Of a stretch of 5,048 bases of DNA, positions 1 to 4,605 are shown piece by piece; the first letter of the stretch is position 1, and each line of letters starts with the position of its first letter. The notes under the pieces are model-generated. The model was not told the origin of the DNA. It saw nothing but the letters and a program-made list of their open reading frames with translations, and searched no databases. The DNA lies in NCBI GenBank assembly GCA_021156245.1, contig JAJNBO010000391.1, forward strand, positions 1 to 5,048, given 5' to 3'. The position numbers and the translations under genes are program-made. The stretch comes from Ramlibacter sp. (GTDB taxonomy: Bacteria > Pseudomonadota > Gammaproteobacteria > Burkholderiales > Burkholderiaceae_C).

Positions 1-255
1 TTCGGCACCATGATCGACACGCACACGGCCGACGGGCTGAAGGTGGCGCGCGAGCACCTGCAAGCCGGCGTTCCGATGATCGTGCTGGAGACGGCGCTGC
101 CGATCAAGTTCGCCGCGACCATCGTCGAGGCCCTGGGACGGGAGCCGGACCGGCCGGCCAGGTTCGCCGGGATCGAGCAACTGCCCAAGCGCGTGACCGT
201 CCTGCCCGCCGATGCGCAGCAGGTCAAGCAATTCATCGCGGCGCACTGCGCATGA
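1..255 (+). CDS. thrC: threonine synthase, C-terminal fragment (5' end outside window)
   Basis: Only the last 84 residues are present; the frame is open from base 1 and ends at TGA 253-255. The segment contains MIDTHTADGLKVA, then VPMIVLETALPIKFAATI and a tail with RFAGIEQLPKRV. From memory this matches the C-terminal region of PLP-dependent threonine synthases of the long proteobacterial type, which convert O-phosphohomoserine to threonine in the cytoplasm. The PLP lysine and the N-terminal domain lie upstream, outside the window, so activity cannot be judged here. The ATG at base 10 is an internal methionine, not the start. The stop overlaps the mobB start as ATGA, so threonine synthesis and cofactor genes probably share a transcript. 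A thrC-moeA-moaD order is familiar in Burkholderiales, which supports the call. Confidence 0.88.
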   Translation, partial: FGTMIDTHTADGLKVAREHLQAGVPMIVLETALPIKFAATIVEALGREPDRPARFAGIEQLPKRVTVLPADAQQVKQFIAAHCA

Positions 256-785
256 AAGTCGTAGGCTTCGCCGGATTCTCCGGCTCGGGCAAGACCCACC
301 TCGTCGAGCAGCTGATCCCGGCGCTCAAGCTGCGCGGGCTGCGCGTCTCGGTGGTCAAGCACGCCCACCACGACTTCGACATCGACCATCCCGGCAAGGA
401 CACGTACCGCCACCGCGAAGCGGGCGCCTTCGAGGTGGTCGTCGCCTCGGACCGTCGGCTGGCGCTGATCCGCGAGTTCGAGCAGCCTGCCACGCTGAGC
501 GTGCACCATTTGCTGGCCGAGCTGTACGACGGCGTCGACTGGGTGCTGGTGGAAGGATTCAAGAGCAGCAACCTGCTGAAGGTCGAAGTCTGGCGCGCCG
601 ACGCAGGCAAGCCGGCGCGGTATCCGGACGACGACTTCGTCGTGGCGATCGCCACGGATTCCGCGGACCGCCTGCCGCAGGAAACGATCCGTCCCGTGCT
701 GGACCTGAACGCGCCCGACGCGCTGGCCGAGTGGCTGGTCGAGAACGGCGACCGGTTCGAATACCACCCGGATCACTACGCATGA
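252..785 (+). CDS. mobB: molybdopterin-guanine dinucleotide biosynthesis adaptor protein MobB
   Basis: The 177-residue protein is of usual length for MobB, a GTP-binding P-loop protein that assists MobA in forming the guanine dinucleotide form of molybdenum cofactor in the cytoplasm. The Walker A motif GFSGSGKT is at residues 8-15. A histidine-rich family signature, KHAHHDFDIDHPGKD, is at about 36-50, followed by YRHREAGA. A Walker B-like segment, DWVLVEGFK, is at 96-104. The start at 252 is favoured because it overlaps the thrC stop as ATGA and puts the P-loop at the expected place near the N-terminus. There is no strong Shine-Dalgarno sequence, so translation is probably coupled to thrC. 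The stop overlaps the moeA start in the same way. No mobA is in the window; MobB is known to be helpful rather than essential in E. coli. Confidence 0.93.
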   Translation: MKVVGFAGFSGSGKTHLVEQLIPALKLRGLRVSVVKHAHHDFDIDHPGKDTYRHREAGAFEVVVASDRRLALIREFEQPATLSVHHLLAELYDGVDWVLVEGFKSSNLLKVEVWRADAGKPARYPDDDFVVAIATDSADRLPQETIRPVLDLNAPDALAEWLVENGDRFEYHPDHYA

Positions 786-2008
786 ACACCCCCCGGCCAC
801 CGCTGCGAAGCCTGGACGAGGCGATGGAGAGCCTGCTGTCCCATGCCTCGCCGTTGCCGCCGGAGAGCGTTTCGACCGTCGAGGCCGACGGCCGCGTCCT
901 GGCGGAGGACCTGGTGTCCTCGCTGCAGGTGCCGCCGCAGGACAACAGCTCGATGGACGGCTACGCCGTGCGGCGTGGCGAGATCGCCGACGAGGGCGTG
1001 CCGCTGCCGGTCAGCCAGCGCATCCCCGCCGGCTCGGCGCCGCAGCCGCTGCAGCCCGGCACGATCGCCCGCATCTTCACGGGTGCGCCCGTTCCCGCAG
1101 GGGCCGACGCCGTCGTCATGCAGGAAGACACCGAAGCACTGGACGACGGCCGCGTCCGCATCCAGCGCGTGCCGTCGGAAGGCCAGTGGATCCGGCGCAG
1201 CGGCGAGGACATCACCCGCGGCAGCACGGTGCTGGCGCGCGGCGAGCGCCTCGGCCCCGCCGCGCAGGGGCTGGCGGCCAGCATCGGACGCGACCGCCTC
1301 CAGGTGGCACGGCGGCCGCGCGTGGCGCTGTTCTCCACCGGGGACGAGCTGGTCATGCCGGGGCAGGTGGCGCCGGAGGCCATGAAGCCGGGCGCGATCT
1401 ACAACTCCAACCGCTTCTTCCTGCGCAGCCTGCTGCTGCGCCTGGGCTGCGAGGTGCAGGACCTCGGCATCGTGCCGGACGTCCGCGAGGCGACGGTGCA
1501 AGCCCTGCGCGAGGCGGCGCGCACCAGCGACCTGATCCTCACCAGCGGCGGCGTGTCGGTCGGCGAGGAGGACCACATCAAGCCGGCGGTGGAGCAGCTC
1601 GGCTCACTGGACCTGTGGCAGATCGCGATGAAGCCGGGCAAGCCCTTCGCGTACGGCCGGGTCGGCGACGCGCATTTCATGGGGCTGCCGGGCAACCCGG
1701 TCTCGAGCTTCGTCACCTTCCTGCTGCTGGTGCGGCCCTTCCTGCTGAAGCTGCAGGGCGCTTCCCAGCTGCACCCCAGGGCGCTGCAACTGCCGGCGCA
1801 CTTCGACCTGCAGCGCCCCGACAAGCGCCGCGAGTTCCTGCGCGTGCGCCGCGATGCGCAGGGCGGCCTGGAGCTCTTCCCGAACCAGAGTTCGGGCGTG
1901 CTGACATCGACGGTGTGGGCCGACGGCCTGGTCGACAATCCGGGCGGACAGGCGATCCGGCGGGGCGACCTCGTGCGCTTCCTGCCGCTGGCGGAGTGGC
2001 TGGCATGA
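782..2008 (+). CDS. moeA: molybdopterin molybdenumtransferase MoeA
   Basis: This 408-residue protein matches the usual MoeA length of about 400-410. MoeA inserts molybdate into adenylylated molybdopterin, the last step of basic Moco synthesis. The N-terminal MoeA domain contains NSSMDGYAV at 55-63, whose D59 has the same number as the functionally important aspartate of E. coli MoeA, and FTGAPVPAGADAVVMQE at 99-115. RSGEDI is at 139-144. The central MoCF-binding domain holds FSTGDEL (184-190), TSGGVSVGEEDH (254-265) and MKPGKPFAYG (283-292). GLPGNPVSS (301-309) carries the conserved prolines. The C-terminal beta domain runs from about 335 to the end. An ATG-initiated frame is open much further upstream (from 212), but the start at 782 gives the family N-terminus and an ATGA overlap with mobB. 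All motifs are intact, so the enzyme should be active. Confidence 0.96.
   Translation: MNTPRPPLRSLDEAMESLLSHASPLPPESVSTVEADGRVLAEDLVSSLQVPPQDNSSMDGYAVRRGEIADEGVPLPVSQRIPAGSAPQPLQPGTIARIFTGAPVPAGADAVVMQEDTEALDDGRVRIQRVPSEGQWIRRSGEDITRGSTVLARGERLGPAAQGLAASIGRDRLQVARRPRVALFSTGDELVMPGQVAPEAMKPGAIYNSNRFFLRSLLLRLGCEVQDLGIVPDVREATVQALREAARTSDLILTSGGVSVGEEDHIKPAVEQLGSLDLWQIAMKPGKPFAYGRVGDAHFMGLPGNPVSSFVTFLLLVRPFLLKLQGASQLHPRALQLPAHFDLQRPDKRREFLRVRRDAQGGLELFPNQSSGVLTSTVWADGLVDNPGGQAIRRGDLVRFLPLAEWLA
1993..1996 (+). promoter_or_regulatory. Shine-Dalgarno site for moaD inside the end of moeA
   Basis: GGAG lies eight bases before the moaD ATG at 2005, inside the last codons of moeA. It is the only clear ribosome binding site among the three ATGA junctions of this operon. 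moaD may therefore start independently as well as by coupling, which would suit a small carrier protein needed in stoichiometric amounts. Confidence 0.5.
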
Positions 2009-2256
2009 ACATTCGCGTTCGTTATTTCGCGTCGATCCGCGAAGCGATCGGGCAGGGCAGCGAGACGGTCGAATCCCGCGGCGAGACGCTGGCCGCCTTG
2101 CGCGACGAGCTGATCGCCCGCGGCGAGCCGTATGCGTCGGCGCTGGCGCGTGGCAAGTCCGTGCGCATCGCGCTGGACCAGGACATGAGCGACGAGTCCG
2201 CCGCGCTGCGCGATGGCTGCGAGGTCGCCTTCTTCCCGCCCGTCACCGGCGGGTAA
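2005..2256 (+). CDS. moaD: molybdopterin synthase sulfur-carrier subunit MoaD
   Basis: The 83-residue protein has the size and ubiquitin-like pattern of MoaD. It begins MNIRVRYFASIREAIG and ends DGCEVAFFPPVTGG. The terminal Gly-Gly (82-83) is the site that becomes a thiocarboxylate after adenylation by MoeB and sulfur transfer. MoaD then donates sulfur to precursor Z (cPMP) in a heterotetramer with MoaE, forming molybdopterin. The ATG overlaps the moeA stop as ATGA and has a GGAG eight bases upstream. Its usual partner moaE is not adjacent: a minus-strand gene separates them, and the two converging stop codons are only one base apart (position 2257). No moeB is in the window. Confidence 0.95.
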   Translation: MNIRVRYFASIREAIGQGSETVESRGETLAALRDELIARGEPYASALARGKSVRIALDQDMSDESAALRDGCEVAFFPPVTGG

Positions 2257-2257
2257 C

Positions 2258-2962
2258 TCAGTCGCGCGCCAGGCGCAGGCCGATCCGCGGATCCCGCCGC
2301 TCCGGTTCGTAGCGGTTGCGGATGGCGCAGCGCACGTAGTTCACTTTCCCGTCCCACGATCCGCCCCGGATGACGTACTTCGGCTCGGGCCGGTCCCCGC
2401 CGTACGGCGTGACGAAGTGCGTCTGGGTCCACTCCCAGACGTTGCCGCTCATGTCGAGCGCGCCCAGTCCGTTGGGTCGCTTCGTGCCGACGGGGTGCGT
2501 CATGTTGCCGGCCTCCGCCTTGTTGAACCAGGCGACCTGCGCCACTTCGTCCGGCAGCGACGTGCCGGCGTAGGTTTCGTCCTTGCCACCGCTGCGGCAG
2601 GCGAATTCCCATTCGGCTTCGGTCGGCAGCCTCCACGCACCGGGCCCGGCCGCGTTCAGGCGGCGGATGAATTCCTGCGCCTCGTTCCACGAGACCATTT
2701 CCACCGGGTGCGCATCGCCGGTGAAGCGCGCGGGCGCGGTGCCCATCACCGCGCGCCACTGCGCCTGGGTCACCTCGGTCTTGCCGATGTGGAACTCCTT
2801 GACGCACTGGCGCAACACCGGGCGCTCGTGCTTCTCGCCGGTTTCGCTGCCCATTGCGAAGCAGCCGGCCGGCACCCGCACCGTCTCGATGGCGGGGGCC
2901 TGGGCGTGCGCCAGCGCCGCTGCGGCCAGCGGCAGCGCGGCAATCCATTTTCCCTGCTTCAT
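2258..2962 (-). CDS. exported formylglycine-generating-enzyme-like (SUMF1/FGE-sulfatase fold) protein
   Basis: The 234-residue protein has an N-terminal signal peptide: K2/K5, a hydrophobic alanine-rich core, and probable cleavage after AHA or AQA near residues 20-22. It therefore acts in the periplasm. The rest is one FGE-sulfatase domain with PAGCFAMGS (31-39), KTEVTQAQWRAVMG (61-74), HPVEMVSWNEAQEF (85-98), WRLPTEAEWEFA (110-121), ALDMSGNVWEWT (168-179) and VIRGGSW (197-203). The true FGE catalytic cysteine pair, expected just after RGGS, is not visible: that stretch reads DGKVNYVRC, with a single displaced C212. Sulfatase activation is therefore doubtful; the fold also occurs in PvdO- and EgtB-type and structural proteins. 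Cysteines 34, 53, 122 and 212 could form disulfides. The start at 2962 is supported by the signal peptide and a GGAGG six bases upstream. Substrate and partner are unknown. The gene runs antiparallel between moaD and moaE. Confidence 0.87.
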   Translation of the reverse strand: MKQGKWIAALPLAAAALAHAQAPAIETVRVPAGCFAMGSETGEKHERPVLRQCVKEFHIGKTEVTQAQWRAVMGTAPARFTGDAHPVEMVSWNEAQEFIRRLNAAGPGAWRLPTEAEWEFACRSGGKDETYAGTSLPDEVAQVAWFNKAEAGNMTHPVGTKRPNGLGALDMSGNVWEWTQTHFVTPYGGDRPEPKYVIRGGSWDGKVNYVRCAIRNRYEPERRDPRIGLRLARD

Positions 2963-3021
2963 TCCCGTCCTCCATGCCGGCGTCTGCGCGCCTGCCAGCC
3001 ACTGTAGGTGAAAATGCATCC
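2963..3021. promoter_or_regulatory. divergent intergenic region between the FGE-like gene and moaE
   Basis: These 59 bases separate the divergent starts at 2962 (minus) and 3022 (plus). Because moaE is cut off from moaD by an antisense gene, any promoter for moaE should lie here or within the 5' part of the FGE-like gene. I see no convincing -35/-10 pair for either direction. A short A-rich stretch near 3010-3014 is the only locally AT-rich part. The regulatory role is inferred from position only. Confidence 0.3.
2969..2973 (-). promoter_or_regulatory. ribosome binding site deciding the start of the FGE-like gene
   Basis: Read on the minus strand, GGAGG is followed by a six-base spacer (ACGGGA) and the ATG at 2962. 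This near-perfect Shine-Dalgarno sequence favours 2962 over the in-frame ATG at 3019. The longer start would place 19 mostly non-hydrophobic residues ahead of the signal peptide. Confidence 0.75.
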
Positions 3022-3552
3022 GTGCCCGCGCGCGTATCGATCCAGACCCATGACTTCGACCTTTCGGCCGAGGTAGCGGCGTTGCGCGGCGACGACGCGG
3101 GTGTTGGCGCCATCTGCAGCTTCATCGGGACGGTGCGAGACCGCAACGACGGCAGCGACGTCAGCGCGATGGAGCTGGAGCACTATCCGGGCATGACGGA
3201 GAAGGCGATCGAGTCGATGATCGACGAAGCCTTCGCCCGCTTCGACATCCGCGGAGTTCGCGTCATCCATCGCGTGGGGCCGCTGCAGGTGCAGGACCAG
3301 ATCGTGCTGGTTCTCGTGACTTCGTCGCATCGCGGAACCAGCTTCCAGGCGTGCGAGTTCCTCATGGACTACCTGAAGACCCAGGCGCCCTTCTGGAAGA
3401 AGGAGCGCACGCCTTGCAGCGCTGGGGGATCCGGAGCGGCAACCTCTGAGGGTTTCGCTCGTCACGGATTTAACGCAGAAGGCGCAGAACGAAGACAAAA
3501 GACGCAAAAGAAACCAAACAAGGTTTTCGGTTTCTTTTGTCTTCCGTTTTGA
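3022..3552 (+). CDS. moaE: molybdopterin synthase catalytic subunit MoaE, frameshifted at its C-terminus
   Basis: MoaE holds the active site of molybdopterin synthase and converts cPMP to molybdopterin with MoaD thiocarboxylate. The GTG start at 3022 gives MPARVSIQTHDFDLSAEV, a normal N-terminus; AGGTG 11 bases upstream is a weak ribosome site. Numbering then coincides with E. coli MoaE as I recall it: R39 (GTVRD), H103-R104 (SSHRG), K119 (DYLKT), K126 and E128 (FWKKE). These catalytic-region residues are intact. After KKERTP (126-131) family similarity stops. The RWVDAR-type segment is missing, and the frame continues through unrelated residues into the 3472-3575 palindrome, ending at 3552 after 176 residues instead of about 150. 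The expected end, LQRWGIRSGNL, is encoded in another frame at 3414-3449. A small deletion or a sequence error explains this. Activity is uncertain. Confidence 0.85.
   Translation: MPARVSIQTHDFDLSAEVAALRGDDAGVGAICSFIGTVRDRNDGSDVSAMELEHYPGMTEKAIESMIDEAFARFDIRGVRVIHRVGPLQVQDQIVLVLVTSSHRGTSFQACEFLMDYLKTQAPFWKKERTPCSAGGSGAATSEGFARHGFNAEGAERRQKTQKKPNKVFGFFCLPF
3411..3449 (+). other. displaced remnant of the normal moaE 3' end
   Basis: Read from 3411, one base out of the moaE frame, the DNA encodes A-LQRWGIRSGNL followed by TGA at 3447-3449. This resembles the usual C-terminal end of betaproteobacterial MoaE proteins, as remembered. It directly abuts the point where the moaE frame loses family similarity, and the sequence ACGCC (3409-3413) sits exactly at the join. 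It is the best evidence that an intervening segment, about 43 bases and of length 3n+1, has been lost. Confidence 0.7.
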
Positions 3553-3575
3553 ATTCGTTCTGCGTCTTCTGCGTT
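3472..3575. repeat. large imperfect inverted repeat of degenerate 9-base units
   Basis: The outer arms 3472-3493 and 3554-3575 are complementary at 21 of 22 positions (AACGCAGAAG at the outer end). The inner arms 3505-3515 (CAAAAGAAACC) and 3529-3539 pair perfectly over 11 bases. Between outer and inner arms the match is broken by small bulges. The left arm reads as loosely repeated 9-base units such as ACGCAGAAG, GCGCAGAAC and ACGCAAAAG. The element is much richer in A+T than its surroundings. It lies between the natural ends of the convergent moaE and Bug receptor genes. Similar ACGCAGAAG-like intergenic repeats are familiar from proteobacterial genomes, but family membership here is from memory and unverified. 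Confidence 0.88.
3505..3539. terminator. possible bidirectional terminator core within the inverted repeat
   Basis: The perfect 11-base stem CAAAAGAAACC / GGTTTCTTTTG encloses a 13-base loop. On the plus strand it is followed by TCTTCCGTTTT and on the minus strand by CGTCTTTTGTCTTC, both T-rich. Placement between convergent genes fits termination in both directions. The stem is AT-rich rather than the classical GC-rich type, so rho-independent function is uncertain. Confidence 0.45.
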
Positions 3576-3592
3576 GAAAGAACAGTGGTGCG

Positions 3593-3607
3593 CCGCCTCG
3601 GTGGCGG
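3593..3607 (-). terminator. short hairpin just downstream of the Bug receptor gene
   Basis: CCGCC (3593-3597) and GGCGG (3603-3607) flank a five-base loop, starting four bases past the receptor stop codon on the minus strand. There is no immediate T-run; a CTGTTCTTTC stretch follows about 12 bases later. It may contribute to termination together with the larger palindrome, or be chance in GC-rich DNA. Confidence 0.3.
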
Positions 3608-3611
3608 AAAG

Positions 3612-4565
3612 CTACTTCGGCGTGAACCCGCTCGACTTGATGATGCGGTCCCAGCTCTGGGTGTAGCCCTTCACGCGGTGGGTGAAGGCCGCTTGCGGCT
3701 GGTAGGCCACCGTCAGGCCCATCGCGGTGAGCTGGTCGCGCACTTCGGGCATCGCGATCACGCGCGCCAGCGCCTGGTTGAAGCGGTCCAGCACCGGCTG
3801 CGGCGTGCCGGCCGGGGCGAACAGGCCGTAGTACGGCAGCGCGAAGGTGGGTACGTCGGGCAGGATGGCCTGGCGCTTGTCGCCGATCACCGCCACGATG
3901 CGCACCTTGCCCGCCTTGTGGTTCTCGATGAAGTCGGGTATGGACGCGACGCCGGCCTTGATCTGGTTGCCCAGCATGTCGGCCATCATGGGCGCGCTGC
4001 CGCGGTACGGCGCCGCCTGCACGTCCAGCTTGTACTTCGCGCCGATCATGCTGACCATGAACTCGGGGATCGACGCCGGCGCGGGCACGCCGATCGTGTC
4101 CTTGCCGCCGTTGCCCTGCACGAAGCGCACGTACTCCGCCACCGACTTCGCGGGCGTGCCGCCGGACACCGCCAGCGCGTTGGCGAAGGTGGCGAAGCCT
4201 GCGACCGGAACGAAATCGGTCGCCGGGTCGAAGCCCGGGTTCTTCGTCACCAGCGGCAGGATCGAGATCGAGTGGTCGTGGCTCAGGAACAGGGTGTGGC
4301 CGTCGGGTGCGGCCGCCTTCAGCGCCTGCGCCGCGATCTGGCCGCCGGCGCCGGCCCGGTTCTCCACCACCACCGGCGCCCCGAGCTGGTCCTTCAGCTT
4401 GTCGGCCAGCGTCCGCGCGATGGCGTCGGTGCCGCCGCCGGGCGGGAAGCCGACCAGGATGCGCACCGGCGCGGTGCCCTGGGCCTGGGCGACGCCGCAG
4501 GCGAGAGTGGCGAGGGCGGCCAGGAAGAGACGGCGCAGGGGACGGAAAGAGGTGTTCGCTTGCAT
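3612..4565 (-). CDS. tripartite tricarboxylate transporter (Bug-family) periplasmic substrate-binding protein
   Basis: The 317-residue protein matches the usual Bug/TctC receptor length. The signal peptide has R8/R11/R12, a hydrophobic core and an AQA site, with probable cleavage after residue 28, so it acts in the periplasm. Family features follow in order: VRILVGFPPGGGTDAIAR (34-51), the ligand-loop region whose D47 is typical; VVVENRAGAGGQIAAQ (65-80); PDGHTLFLS (87-95); APYRGSAPMMADMLGNQI (185-202); LPDVPTF (235-241); and GLFAPAGTP (247-255). Bug proteins bind small carboxylates or related solutes, but the ligand cannot be read from the sequence. No TctA/TctB membrane subunits are in the window, so this is an orphan receptor as far as seen, which is common in Burkholderiales. 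It follows marR by 24 bases on the same strand, suggesting co-transcription. No clear Shine-Dalgarno precedes the ATG; a hairpin sits there instead. Confidence 0.92.
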   Translation of the reverse strand: MQANTSFRPLRRLFLAALATLACGVAQAQGTAPVRILVGFPPGGGTDAIARTLADKLKDQLGAPVVVENRAGAGGQIAAQALKAAAPDGHTLFLSHDHSISILPLVTKNPGFDPATDFVPVAGFATFANALAVSGGTPAKSVAEYVRFVQGNGGKDTIGVPAPASIPEFMVSMIGAKYKLDVQAAPYRGSAPMMADMLGNQIKAGVASIPDFIENHKAGKVRIVAVIGDKRQAILPDVPTFALPYYGLFAPAGTPQPVLDRFNQALARVIAMPEVRDQLTAMGLTVAYQPQAAFTHRVKGYTQSWDRIIKSSGFTPK

Positions 4566-4583
4566 CCCGGCAGCATAGCCGGG
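4566..4583 (-). promoter_or_regulatory. hairpin directly before the Bug receptor start codon
   Basis: CCCGGC (4566-4571) and GCCGGG (4578-4583) form a perfect six-base inverted repeat around AGCATA, ending at the base before the start codon at 4563-4565. In mRNA it would cover the place where a ribosome binding site should be. It could reduce or gate translation of the receptor, but it is short and may be chance. Confidence 0.4.
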
Positions 4584-4586
4584 CCT

Positions 4587-4605
4587 GCGTCAGGCCGCCT
4601 GACGC
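4587..4605 (-). promoter_or_regulatory. perfect 8-base inverted repeat across the marR stop codon
   Basis: GCGTCAGG (4587-4594) and CCTGACGC (4598-4605) flank a three-base centre, covering the last codons and the TGA of marR. It could be an mRNA hairpin limiting read-through into the receptor gene, or a protein-binding palindrome. No T-run follows, so it is not a classical terminator. Function is inferred from symmetry and position only. Confidence 0.4.

Noticed and set aside
212..781. Long N-terminal extension of the moeA reading frame
   Set aside because: The extension lies over mobB in another frame and is Arg/Ala-rich shadow sequence. The ATG at 782 gives the normal MoeA N-terminus and an ATGA overlap with mobB.
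776..1576. Open frames opposite moeA on the minus strand
   Set aside because: Low-complexity His/Arg/Ala-rich translations typical of antisense frames in GC-rich genes; no domain recognised.
1186..2004. Long plus-strand open frame running ahead of moaD
   Set aside because: Only the part from 2005 resembles MoaD; the upstream part is a shadow of moeA.
2963..3019. Longer start for the FGE-like gene at 3019
   Set aside because: It would add 19 residues before a good signal peptide and ignore the GGAGG placed six bases before the ATG at 2962.
2854..3021. Upstream extension of the moaE frame
   Set aside because: The extension is antisense to the signal-peptide end of the FGE-like gene. MoaE similarity begins at PARVSIQ, right after the GTG at 3022; the nearby ATG at 3014 is out of frame.
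2022..3146. 374-residue minus-strand open frame over moaD, the FGE-like gene and the moaE start
   Set aside because: It overlaps three well-supported genes in a different frame and shows no family motifs.
3472..3575. CRISPR-like array
   Set aside because: The repeated units are about 9 bases, adjacent and degenerate, with no spacers; the structure is a palindrome.
4494..4505. Possible lipobox in the receptor signal peptide (TLAC, residues 20-23)
   Set aside because: The -3 residue is Thr rather than Leu/Val/Ile, and an AQA signal peptidase I site follows closely, as in ordinary Bug receptors.
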